NCBI RefSeq assembly: GCF_000186345.1
Contig: NC_014962.1
Location: 3,066,450 to 3,130,449 of the forward strand
DNA: 64,000 nt
Source of the DNA: Isosphaera pallida ATCC 43644
GTDB lineage: Bacteria; Planctomycetota; Planctomycetia; Isosphaerales; Isosphaeraceae
Direction: 5' to 3'
The notes beneath the pieces were generated by a model, which was not told where the DNA came from, made no database searches, and saw only the letters and a program-made list of their open reading frames with translations. The translations under genes and the position numbers were made by a program. Shown here piece after piece: positions 54,851 through 63,357 of the stretch (within the stretch, counting starts at the first letter, position 1; each line of letters starts with the position of its first letter).

Positions 54851-57034
54851 ATGAGCGGATTCCCAACCCAGGCTCCCGCCGGCGGTCAGGCCGCCGAACA
54901 TCTGGTTCTCAAATTGCGCAAGGATCTCGTGATCCGTCCGGTCGCCTACGAGGGGGTCACCCACCAGGTGGTCAAGGATCCGATCGCTCTGAAATATTTT
55001 CGGTTCAAGCAGGAGGAGTTTTTCCTGCTGGAACAGATGGACGGCCAACAGACCCTTCAGGACATCAAGAGGGCCTTCGAGTCCAAATACAAGCCGCAAA
55101 CGATCTCGATGGAGGACCTGGTCCGGTTTGCCTCTCAGCTTCACGAAGCCGGGCTGGTCCAGGTGGACACCGAGGAGCAAGCTCAGGTTCTCATCAAACG
55201 CCGCCGCAAACGGCTCTGGAAGAAGTTGGGCCAGTTCTTCGCCAACATCCTGTTCGTCAAGATTCCGCTCATCGACCCCGAGCGGTTGCTGACCTGGATG
55301 TACCCGTATTTCCGCTGGATGTTCACCACCTGGTTCGTCACCTTCTCCGTCGGCTTGATGTTGGCGGCCCTGACGCTGGTGGTCACCCAGTATCACACCT
55401 TCTACGCGAAGCTGCCGACCTTCGAGAGCTTCTTCAATTGGTGGACGCTTTTCTATTTTTGGATCAGCCTAGCGGTGGTTAAGGTGATCCACGAGTTCGG
55501 CCACGGCCTGACCGCCAAACACTTCGGCGGTGAAGTCCATGAAATGGGTGCGTTGCTCTTGGTCTTTACCCCCGCGCTGTATTGCGACGTGACCGACAGC
55601 TGGCTGTTGCCCAACAAATGGCACCGGATTTGGATCTCCGCGGCCGGCATCTTTGTGGAACTCTTGCTGGCCTCGATCGCCACCTTCGTCTGGTGGAACG
55701 CCTCGGAAGGCCTGGTGAAATCGTTGGCGATGTCCACGATGTTCATCTGTTCGATCAACACGATTCTCTTCAATGCCAATCCGTTGCTCCGGTACGACGG
55801 CTACTACGTCCTGTCGGATTGGCTGGAGATTCCCAACCTGCGGATCAAGGCGACCCAGTTCTTCGCCTACCTGATTCAGGATAAGGTGCTGGGGTTGGAG
55901 ATTCCGGTGCAAAGCTACCTGCCCCGGTCGAGGCGGGCGCTGTTCGTCTCGTATGCGGTGTTGAGCTATCTGTACCGCTGGTTCATCACCTTCAGCATCC
56001 TGTTCTTCCTCTACCAATTCTTGAAGCCCTACGGTCTTCAGTCGATTAGCGCGACGCTAGCGGTGCTGTCGTTGATCCCGCTGTTGGGGCTGCCGCTTTA
56101 CAAAATCATCAAGTGGGCGATCACGCCGGGGAGGCTGCGGAAGATGAAAAAGAAACGGGCCGCTGCCTACGCGGGCGGCTTGGTGGCGATCGTCACCCTA
56201 ATCCTGCTGATTCCCACCCCCTTGCGGGTCTCAGGCACCTTCGTGTTGACGCCGGCCAACCCCACCCGGGTTTACGTCGAGGTCCCCGGCCGTCTCGAAT
56301 CCCTCGAGGCGCGCGACGGTGATTACGTCGAGGAGGGACAGCTTTTGGCCCGGCTCTCCAACAAGGAAAAGCTCAAAGACCTGCTCGACCTTCAACTTCA
56401 ACATGACATTCAGTTGGTTCGCTATAACGCCAACAGCCGGATCAACGACAACATCTCCCGCGCCTTGGCGATCCAAGCCCAGCAATACGCCATCGACCTG
56501 GAGCGTCCCTTGGAGCGGATCACCGAGGAACTCGGCAAACTCCAGATCGTCGCGCCGACCTCCGGTGTGGTGATGGGGCTGCCCCACCGGGAAATCACCG
56601 GGCCTTACGGCAGGTATCTCGAACCCGGCCCGTTTTGCGAGATCGGCGACCCCAAACACTTGGAAGCCCGCCTGATCCTGGACCAGTCCGACCTGGAACT
56701 CATCCGCAAGGGCAACCGCGCCTGGGTCAAAGTTTACGGCAAGTCGCATGTCACCTACGTGAGTCAGGTCAAAGACATCACGGAACGCAACCTCGACGAG
56801 ATTCCCCCCGAACTCTCCAACCTGGCCGGAGGCGAGGTGGCCACCGAGATCAATCCCGAGACCGGCCAGGCTAAGCCGATCAGCGCTGTGTTCGAGGTGG
56901 TCATTCCCGTTGATAACCAGGATCTGAGCCTTCAGGTCAACTCGCGGGGCTTCGCCAAGATCGACGCCGGCTACGCGCCACTTTACTGGTGGCTGTATCG
57001 GGTCATCGCCCAAACCTTCAACTTCACCTTATAA
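54851..57034 (+). CDS. PqqD-like/M50 metalloprotease/HlyD fusion protein
   Basis: A 727-aa fusion in three parts. Residues 25-105 are a PqqD-like winged-helix domain (HQVVKDPIALKYFRFKQEEF). Residues 130-455 hold several TM helices with the zinc motif HEFGH (214-218) of the site-2-protease (M50) family and the downstream NPLLRYDGYYVLSDWL, where the Asp completes the zinc site. The last 270 residues are an HlyD-type hairpin and lipoyl-like region (PGRLESLEARDGDYVEEG). Related proteins are annotated as putative peptide zinc metalloproteases and are linked to RiPP-like peptides. No precursor peptide, radical-SAM enzyme or ABC ATPase was found here. The chosen ATG follows the previous gene by 299 bases. 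Confidence 0.9.
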   Translation: MSGFPTQAPAGGQAAEHLVLKLRKDLVIRPVAYEGVTHQVVKDPIALKYFRFKQEEFFLLEQMDGQQTLQDIKRAFESKYKPQTISMEDLVRFASQLHEAGLVQVDTEEQAQVLIKRRRKRLWKKLGQFFANILFVKIPLIDPERLLTWMYPYFRWMFTTWFVTFSVGLMLAALTLVVTQYHTFYAKLPTFESFFNWWTLFYFWISLAVVKVIHEFGHGLTAKHFGGEVHEMGALLLVFTPALYCDVTDSWLLPNKWHRIWISAAGIFVELLLASIATFVWWNASEGLVKSLAMSTMFICSINTILFNANPLLRYDGYYVLSDWLEIPNLRIKATQFFAYLIQDKVLGLEIPVQSYLPRSRRALFVSYAVLSYLYRWFITFSILFFLYQFLKPYGLQSISATLAVLSLIPLLGLPLYKIIKWAITPGRLRKMKKKRAAAYAGGLVAIVTLILLIPTPLRVSGTFVLTPANPTRVYVEVPGRLESLEARDGDYVEEGQLLARLSNKEKLKDLLDLQLQHDIQLVRYNANSRINDNISRALAIQAQQYAIDLERPLERITEELGKLQIVAPTSGVVMGLPHREITGPYGRYLEPGPFCEIGDPKHLEARLILDQSDLELIRKGNRAWVKVYGKSHVTYVSQVKDITERNLDEIPPELSNLAGGEVATEINPETGQAKPISAVFEVVIPVDNQDLSLQVNSRGFAKIDAGYAPLYWWLYRVIAQTFNFTL

Positions 57035-57148
57035 TCCGACGCTCGACGCTCTTGTGAGCTAAGGAGGAAGGGCCTGGTTCCATCGGGTGGGATCGCTCTC
57101 CCTCTTTCGTCCCCATGACGCCGTCCTCGTCGGTGCCTTGCGCGTTCC

Positions 57149-57170
57149 GAGAAGAGAAGAGAAGAGAAGA
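57149..57170. repeat. Pentamer repeat, (GAGAA)x4
   Basis: Four perfect GAGAA units plus GA, 15 bases before the start codon of the next gene. Because they are purine-rich they overlap the region where a ribosome-binding site would lie. Confidence 0.85.
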
Positions 57171-57184
57171 CGAGTTCCCACCCC

Positions 57185-57880
57185 ATGAGTGATTCTCCGT
57201 CCGCGAGTCGCTCCCGCTTGGAATTGACCCGCGCCGGCTGGCCGGTCCTGGTGGCGCTTGAGCCAGCGAAGTCAGGGTCGGTCCGCCGCTTGGAGTGGAA
57301 CGGGCGATCACTAGCTTGGTCGCTGACTCCACCGGAGACCTCCGACAATGAGCCGGTTCCTGTGATCCAGGAGGCTCGGCTGGAACACATGGGCGAAGAT
57401 TGCCCGGTCCTGCTCGGTTTGGGGGTCTCCGCCCGTCGCCATTACTCGCTGAGTATCGAAGCCCGACTCGATTCGACTGACGGCCACGCCGCGGTGTTCG
57501 AGTGCGACCTAGCGGCGCGGGGTGCCTCGGGACCCCTGGCCGACACCTGGGTCTGCGGTCTGAATCCCACCGACTTGATCGAGACCGGATCTTCACGGAT
57601 CGCCTGGCGGCTCGCCGAAGGAGCCGAAGTCGTTCTGGAGGTGGAGGAGACCGACGACCCCAAGGCGACGCTCGCCATCGGCGAGGCCGGCCGCACCGGC
57701 TGGTTGATTCAGGTGACGCGGTTTGGCGAAGTCGCCTCAGTTGGCACCCGCCCCGTCACCACCCGTCTGCGTTACCGCTGGCGTGTGATCCTCTCACAAG
57801 CGCGCTCTTGGAAGGTCTTCCATCCCAATCCAATGCGGGATCGAATCTGTTTCGGCAATTCCGATTCGACCCGATCCTGA
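57185..57880 (+). CDS. Hypothetical protein downstream of the M50-HlyD gene
   Basis: A 231-aa protein with no signal peptide or TM helix. The chain alternates strands and turns (RRHYSLSIEARLDSTDG, GWLIQVTRFGEVASVGTRP), which suggests a beta-sandwich. I do not recognise the family and see no catalytic motif. It follows the M50-HlyD fusion by 150 bases on the same strand and converges on the NYN gene. A repeat of GAGAA units lies where its ribosome-binding site should be, so its translation may be variable. Confidence 0.65.
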   Translation: MSDSPSASRSRLELTRAGWPVLVALEPAKSGSVRRLEWNGRSLAWSLTPPETSDNEPVPVIQEARLEHMGEDCPVLLGLGVSARRHYSLSIEARLDSTDGHAAVFECDLAARGASGPLADTWVCGLNPTDLIETGSSRIAWRLAEGAEVVLEVEETDDPKATLAIGEAGRTGWLIQVTRFGEVASVGTRPVTTRLRYRWRVILSQARSWKVFHPNPMRDRICFGNSDSTRS

Positions 57881-57900
57881 CCGGCTGGGCTGGCTTCAGC

Positions 57901-58785
57901 TCACCGTGGCGACCGTCCCCCGCGGCGATGTGGGGAAATGGAGGCCGCGTCGGCGGTTGCGTCCGCCACGGCGCGTGTTCGGGTCAATCGGGTGGATTTT
58001 CCCTGACCCTCCTCCAACGGGCCGAACCGGGTCACCATGTAGGTGCCGCTGCGGGGGTTACGCTCGATGTCCACCACCGAATTGTCGTCGGCGTCCTCCA
58101 GCAAGTGGGTGAAGCTCCGATAACCGTAATACGATTCGTCGAACGACGGCTTCTTGCGTTTCATGGTGTCCTTGATCATCGAGGCGTACAGCACTTCGTG
58201 ATTTTCGCGCCGCAGCGCCGCACAAGCCTCGATAAGGAGAATGAACGCCTCGCGTTTGCGTTCGGGCAAATCGGCGAACAGTTCGGTGACGAGTTGTTCA
58301 TCCTGTTCTTGACGTTCGAGGTCTTCGTAATAGATAAATTCGTCGCAATTGTCGCGGAGCAGTTCGGAGGTGGAGCCTTTCATGCCCAGGCCAATGACGT
58401 GCTTGCCGTTTTCTTTGAGTTTGGAAACCAGGGGGGAGAAGTCGGAGTCTCCCGAGACAATAACGAAGGTGTCGACATGGGGCTTGGACCAGGCGAGGTC
58501 CATCGCGTCGACGACCAGGCGGATGTCGGCGGAGTTCTTGCCGGTCTGGCTGCGTCGGGGGATTTCGATGAGTTCGATGGCCGCCTCGTGAAATGGGGCG
58601 GTGTAGGCTTGGTAGCGGTTCCAGTCGGCGTAGGCTTTCTTGACGATCAGCTTGCCCTTCTCGACCAGACGTTCCAACACCTTGTGGATTTCGAAGCGGG
58701 CCTTCTTCTGGTTTTGGAACCCCATAGCGAGGTTTTCCAGATCGACGAAGACAGCGAGGTTGCGGTCGTGTTCGGGCTTGGTCAT
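57901..58785 (-). CDS. NYN-domain (LabA/DUF88-type) protein with OST-HTH/LOTUS-like domain
   Basis: A 294-aa protein of the PIN-like NYN family, predicted ribonucleases. The acidic residues are in AVFVDLENLAMG, in the VVDAMDLAW strand and in IVSGDSDFSPLVSKLKENGK, followed by GKHVIGLGMKGSTSELL. The C-terminal third (IKDTMKRKKPSFDESYYGYRSFTHLLEDA) fits the winged-helix OST-HTH/LOTUS fold that binds RNA. Start: the ATG at 58785 is preferred over the one at 58836. The tail is Arg-rich and disordered. An RNA-processing role is inferred, and no partner is visible. Confidence 0.85.
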   Translation of the reverse strand: MTKPEHDRNLAVFVDLENLAMGFQNQKKARFEIHKVLERLVEKGKLIVKKAYADWNRYQAYTAPFHEAAIELIEIPRRSQTGKNSADIRLVVDAMDLAWSKPHVDTFVIVSGDSDFSPLVSKLKENGKHVIGLGMKGSTSELLRDNCDEFIYYEDLERQEQDEQLVTELFADLPERKREAFILLIEACAALRRENHEVLYASMIKDTMKRKKPSFDESYYGYRSFTHLLEDADDNSVVDIERNPRSGTYMVTRFGPLEEGQGKSTRLTRTRAVADATADAASISPHRRGGRSPR

Positions 58786-59114
58786 CGGGGGCGTTCCATC
58801 GCTTCGATGTGTTGCGGGATGAAGGTCCGCAGTCATAACATGAAGCGGTTGGATAGGTTGGGGCGCGGCGAGCCGTGTTCATTGGCGGCTCGGAGCGAGC
58901 GCGCGCTCACACCGGGGACTCTACCAGCCCCGCAATGTTCCGGCAATGTTCCAGGCCGTCAACCCCGGTCATGGAGCACACGCCGGAACCCCTGCCATCC
59001 TGATGCCGAAACGCAGTGGTTGGGTTAAAATCTCCCGCTGGAGTCGATCCCTTCTCTTGATCTCGAATCGCGGACCCAGCGGCCTCCCTAACGCGGTTCC
59101 ATCCATCCCAAAGC

Positions 59115-59978
59115 GTGAGACCCCCGCCGTTGCCCAACGAGACCCGCATCGTCTGGACCACCGACATCCACTTGAACTTCGTGGACGCCGAGACCCTGTT
59201 GGGGTTCTGTCAGTCGCTGCGCGACGCCCAGGCCGCCGCGGTGGTGATCTCGGGCGATATCTCCGAAGGCAACCGCGTCACCCGCGACCTCGCCGAATTG
59301 TCCCGGCTGATCGAGCGCCCCATCCTGTTCGTGCTGGGTAACCACGACTTCTATCGCGCCGGTCTGGACCAGGTCCGCCGCGAAGTAGGATACTTCACCC
59401 GCGACCATCGTGGGCTGCGCTGGTTGACCGACTTCGGCCCGGTCGGCCTGGGACCTGACGTGGCGGTCATTGGCCACGACGGTTGGGCCGACGGCCGATT
59501 GGGCGATTACAACCGATCCAAGTTGATGCTTAATGATTATCTTCTGATACAAGAGTTCTCCGACTTGTACATCAACCGTGGCATCGACGCTGAGGATCAG
59601 GTCAAGCGGGATCGTTTGGAGTTGCTGCATCGTCTGGGCGATCAGGCGGCCGCGGCGTTGGAGACCAAGCTGCACGACGCTTTGGATCATTTCCGTCGGA
59701 TCGTGCTGGTCACCCATGTTCCTCCCTACCGTCAAGCGTGTTGGCATCGGGGCCGGATCGCCGAGGAGGAATGGCTGCCCCATTTCGGTTGCCGCGCCGT
59801 GGGCGACATGATCGACCGGGTCATGGCCGATCATCCTGACCATCGTTTGACCGTGTTGTGCGGTCATGTGCATTCGGAAGGGGAATACCGTCCTCGGCCT
59901 AACGTCCGTGTTCTCACCGGCGGGGCGACCTATGGAGCGCCTCGGATCAACGGCCTCTTCGACCTCAGCGGATTCTAA
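59115..59978 (+). CDS. Calcineurin-like metallophosphoesterase
   Basis: A 287-aa phosphoesterase with all the metal-site motifs: TDIHLN (D17, H19), SGDISEGN (D48), GNHDFY (N76, H77), VTHVPPY, and CGHVHSEG near the C-terminus. The substrate class is not fixed by these motifs; family members act on nucleotides, phosphodiesters or proteins. There is no signal peptide. The start is GTG. The next gene begins 4 bases after its stop and is probably co-transcribed with it. Confidence 0.9.
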   Translation: MRPPPLPNETRIVWTTDIHLNFVDAETLLGFCQSLRDAQAAAVVISGDISEGNRVTRDLAELSRLIERPILFVLGNHDFYRAGLDQVRREVGYFTRDHRGLRWLTDFGPVGLGPDVAVIGHDGWADGRLGDYNRSKLMLNDYLLIQEFSDLYINRGIDAEDQVKRDRLELLHRLGDQAAAALETKLHDALDHFRRIVLVTHVPPYRQACWHRGRIAEEEWLPHFGCRAVGDMIDRVMADHPDHRLTVLCGHVHSEGEYRPRPNVRVLTGGATYGAPRINGLFDLSGF

Positions 59979-59982
59979 TCGC

Positions 59983-61215
59983 GTGACCCTCTCACCCCTC
60001 CCTCCCTCGCCCGCCTCTGGCTTGCCCGCCGCGGCCTCCACTTGTTCCTCGTCGTCCGGCGATCCCGCCCGGTTTGCTGCGCGTCGTCAGCGTGCCTGGC
60101 GATCGTTACGCACGCTGCTCGACGAGCGGGGCGGCGCGGCTTGGGGCGCGATCGACGCGCTGGTGATCAGCGATCCGGTTCATGTATCCTACCTCACCGG
60201 CTTTAGCGGCGACTCGTCATATTTAGTTCTCACCGCCGAGCGCAGCCTAATGGTCAGCGACGGCCGCTACGTCGAGCAGATCGCGCGGGAATGTCCCGAT
60301 CTCGAGGCGGTGATTCGTCCCCAAGGGGCGACCACGATCGGCACCCTGGCCAGTGTTCTGGAAATGTTGGGAGTGAAGTCGGTCGGGGTCGAGGGTCGTC
60401 TGACTCTGGAGAACCATCATGCGTTGATGGAGGCGGCTCCGGCATCGATGAGCTTTCCGATGGTCGCGGGGATTGTCGAGGAGCTGAGGGCGGTCAAGGA
60501 GGCCGAAGAGATCGCCCGCATTGAAACGGCGGTCGCTCTAGCCCGCGCCGCGTTTAGGGTGTGGTTGGCGGGTTTGAATCCCGACTGGGACGAGGTGACC
60601 GCCGCTCGTCGCTTGGAAGAAGCGTTGAGGGATCAAGGTGCGATCGGTTCGAGTTTTCCGATCATCGTGGCTGCTGGCGCTCACGCTGCCCTGCCCCACG
60701 CTCGTCCCCGCGCCGGCGCGGTTCTGAGCCGCGAGGAGGGCGAATCCGGGCTGTTGCTGGTTGATTGGGGAGCCGACTTGCCTCCCCCCTCCTACAAAAG
60801 CGACTTGACGAGGATGGTTCGTCTGAGTAGGTTGACCGACCAATTCCGCGCGGTTTATCAGGTGGTCCATGCCGCTCACGCCGCCGCGGTCGCCGCGATT
60901 CGTCCCGGCGTAGAGGGTCGCGTGGTCGATCAGGCCGCCCGGGCGGTGATTGAGGCGGCCGGTTACGGTTCCGCGTTCCTTCACGCCGTTGGTCACGGGA
61001 TTGGCCTGGAGATCCATGAGCGTCCCGGCCTTCGCGCTGAGTCGCGGACCCTCCTGATGCCGGGCATGGTCGTGACCGTCGAACCTGGCATCTACCTGCC
61101 CGGCTGGGGTGGTGTTCGTTTGGAGGACGACGTTCTGGTCACTGAGGAGGGTTCCCGCCTCCTCTGCGACTCGGGGCTCGATCCCGAGCCGTTGACGCCG
61201 CCCCACCTGGCTTAA
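59983..61215 (+). CDS. Xaa-Pro aminopeptidase (M24 family)
   Basis: A 410-aa metallopeptidase that removes the N-terminal residue before proline. The C-terminal pita-bread domain shows all five metal ligands: Asp in VDWGAD, Asp in DLTRMV, His in HAVGHGIGLEIHE, Glu in TVEPGIY and Glu in RLEDDVLV. The N-terminal creatinase-like domain is present (DPVHVSYLTGFSGDSSYLVL). Start: GTG at 59983, 4 bases after the preceding stop; the frame opens earlier but would overlap the phosphoesterase. In many bacteria this type of gene precedes efp-accB-accC; here accB-accC follow without efp. Confidence 0.92.
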   Translation: MTLSPLPPSPASGLPAAASTCSSSSGDPARFAARRQRAWRSLRTLLDERGGAAWGAIDALVISDPVHVSYLTGFSGDSSYLVLTAERSLMVSDGRYVEQIARECPDLEAVIRPQGATTIGTLASVLEMLGVKSVGVEGRLTLENHHALMEAAPASMSFPMVAGIVEELRAVKEAEEIARIETAVALARAAFRVWLAGLNPDWDEVTAARRLEEALRDQGAIGSSFPIIVAAGAHAALPHARPRAGAVLSREEGESGLLLVDWGADLPPPSYKSDLTRMVRLSRLTDQFRAVYQVVHAAHAAAVAAIRPGVEGRVVDQAARAVIEAAGYGSAFLHAVGHGIGLEIHERPGLRAESRTLLMPGMVVTVEPGIYLPGWGGVRLEDDVLVTEEGSRLLCDSGLDPEPLTPPHLA

Positions 61216-61305
61216 TCCGCTGTGTCCGCGTTGTGTTTGTCTTATTTCCTCCCCTGCGACCCGATCCCCGACCCGCTCTGCCGAAAGACGAAAGCGACTT
61301 TCCTC

Positions 61306-61884
61306 ATGGCCGACCACGATCCGAACCACCCGGCCCCGACGGGTTCGGAGCCTCCCCCGACCTCTTCGTCCGCCGCCGCCGCGACCGGTTGCGGCTCCCG
61401 AGTCCTCGGCGGCATCGAGACCAACGTCGAAACGCTCAACCAACTCATGCGGATGATGAGCGAGTTCGAGGTCACCGCGCTGGACCTGGTGGAGAACGGC
61501 CGGGAGATTCGTCTGCGTCGCCAAAAGCAGACCGTCGCCGCCGCGATGCCGACACCTGCGGCCGTTGTTGCACCCGCCCCGACCAGCCCCGTCGCGCCGC
61601 CGGTGGCGTCGGCCCCCGAGCCTGCTCCGCTGTCCAAACCGACTCTCCTAACGATCGAAAGCCCCACCGTCGGCACGTTCTACGTCGCTCCCTCTCCCGA
61701 ATCGCCCCCGTTCGTCCAAGTGGGGTCGATCGTTCACGAAAAAACCATCGTCGGCATCATCGAAGCCATGAAAGTCTTCACCGAAATTCCCGCCGGGGTC
61801 TCCGGGCGGATCGTCGAAGTGCTGGTCAAGAACAAACAGCCGGTTGAATTTGGCCAGGTCCTCTTCCGAGTCGAACCCTCCTGA
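61306..61884 (+). CDS. accB: Biotin carboxyl carrier protein of acetyl-CoA carboxylase
   Basis: Carries biotin for the first step of fatty-acid synthesis. A 192-aa chain with a helical N-terminus ([20 protein letters not shown]), a Pro/Ala-rich linker and a C-terminal biotinyl domain ([20 protein letters not shown]) with the target lysine K156 in EAMKVF. Length and order are typical. The ATG at 61306 is used; the frame could start at 61222 but that would add residues without family likeness. Followed by accC after 76 bases. Confidence 0.95.
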   Translation: MADHDPNHPAPTGSEPPPTSSSAAAATGCGSRVLGGIETNVETLNQLMRMMSEFEVTALDLVENGREIRLRRQKQTVAAAMPTPAAVVAPAPTSPVAPPVASAPEPAPLSKPTLLTIESPTVGTFYVAPSPESPPFVQVGSIVHEKTIVGIIEAMKVFTEIPAGVSGRIVEVLVKNKQPVEFGQVLFRVEPS

Positions 61885-61960
61885 GTCGGACGAACCGCGC
61901 CTTTTCCCCCGGTTCGGCCTCGAATTTCGACACGACCGAGGATCACGAGACCCGATCATC

Positions 61961-63316
61961 ATGTTTCAACGGATTCTGATTGCCAATCGCGGCGAAATTG
62001 CGCTGAGGGTCATCCGAGCCTGCCGCGATCTAGGTATCGAAGCGGTCGCGGTTTACTCCCAGGCCGACCGCGATGCACCCTATGTCCAGCTGGCCGACCG
62101 CGCCTTGTGCATCGGTCCGGCGTCGGGCCTGGAAAGCTATCTCAACATCCCTCGAATTATTGCCGCGGCTGAGTTGGCCGACGTGCAGGCGATCCATCCT
62201 GGTTACGGCTTTTTGTCAGAGAACCCCGACTTCGCCGAGATCTGTCGCGCCTCGAACTTCGAGTTCATCGGCCCGCCCCACGAGGCGATCCGCAAAATGG
62301 GCCTCAAGACCGAGGCCAAAGCAGTCGCCAAGGCGGCCAAGGTCGATTGCGTGCCTGGCTCCGATGGGCCGGTCGATTCGGACGAAGAGGCGGTCCACCT
62401 GGCCCGCCAGATCCGTTACCCAGTGCTGATCAAGGCCGCAGCCGGTGGCGGCGGCAAGGGGATGCGGGTCTGCCAGGACGAATCCCAACTCCTGGCCAAC
62501 CTCAAAGCCGCCCGCGCCGAGGCCGAGGCCGCCTTCAAAAACCCCAGCGTCTATCTCGAGAAGTTCATCGATCGGCCCCGCCACGTCGAAGTGCAGATCC
62601 TGGCCGACAATCACGGCAACTGTGTTCATCTCTTTGAGCGTGAATGCTCGGTCCAGCGCCGGCACCAGAAACTCATCGAGGAGGCTCCCGCTGCCTCGTT
62701 GCCCGCCAGGGCCCGCGACCGGATGTGCGACGCGGCGGTGCGGTTGGCCAAAGCCGCCGGCTACGTCAACGCCGGAACCATTGAGTTCCTGGTTGATCAG
62801 GAGTTCAACACCTATTTCATCGAGGTCAACGCCCGCATCCAGGTCGAGCATCCGGTCACCGAACTGGTGACAGGCATCGACCTGGTGAAGCAGCAGATTC
62901 TCGTGGCGGCCGGCCAGCCGTTGCCGTTCAAACAGAAGGACATCGCCATCCGGGGCCACGCCTTCCAGTGTCGGATTAACGCTGAGGATTCCGATCACGG
63001 CTTCCGGCCTTCGCCGGGGCGGATTACCCACCTACGTGTTCCTGGGGGCTATGGAGTTCGTTGGGATTCACAGATCGTGTCGGGTTACGTCGTGCCGCCC
63101 CATTATGACTCGCTCGTGGCCAAACTGCTGGTGCATGGTATGGACCGCGACCAAGCCGCGGCCATCATGCGCCGAGCACTAGACGAGCTGGAGGTCGAGG
63201 GGATTGCCACCACCACCCCCCTACACCGACGGATTTTCCGCAATCCCGACTTTCTGGCCGGACGAGTCGACACCACCTGGGTTGAACGGGTGTTGCTGGC
63301 GTCCAAGGGCGAGTGA
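61961..63316 (+). CDS. accC: Acetyl-CoA carboxylase biotin carboxylase subunit
   Basis: Carboxylates the biotin on AccB using ATP and bicarbonate. 451 aa, normal length. It begins [20 protein letters not shown] and shows [10 protein letters not shown], the ATP-grasp glycine loop [45 protein letters not shown] and [16 protein letters not shown]. The catalytic residues of the ATP-grasp fold are therefore in place. The ATG at 61961 fits the family start exactly. Confidence 0.97.
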   Translation: MFQRILIANRGEIALRVIRACRDLGIEAVAVYSQADRDAPYVQLADRALCIGPASGLESYLNIPRIIAAAELADVQAIHPGYGFLSENPDFAEICRASNFEFIGPPHEAIRKMGLKTEAKAVAKAAKVDCVPGSDGPVDSDEEAVHLARQIRYPVLIKAAAGGGGKGMRVCQDESQLLANLKAARAEAEAAFKNPSVYLEKFIDRPRHVEVQILADNHGNCVHLFERECSVQRRHQKLIEEAPAASLPARARDRMCDAAVRLAKAAGYVNAGTIEFLVDQEFNTYFIEVNARIQVEHPVTELVTGIDLVKQQILVAAGQPLPFKQKDIAIRGHAFQCRINAEDSDHGFRPSPGRITHLRVPGGYGVRWDSQIVSGYVVPPHYDSLVAKLLVHGMDRDQAAAIMRRALDELEVEGIATTTPLHRRIFRNPDFLAGRVDTTWVERVLLASKGE

Positions 63317-63357
63317 GGCCGCCAACCACGACTTCAAGGAGGAAAGGAAGCTGGGTC

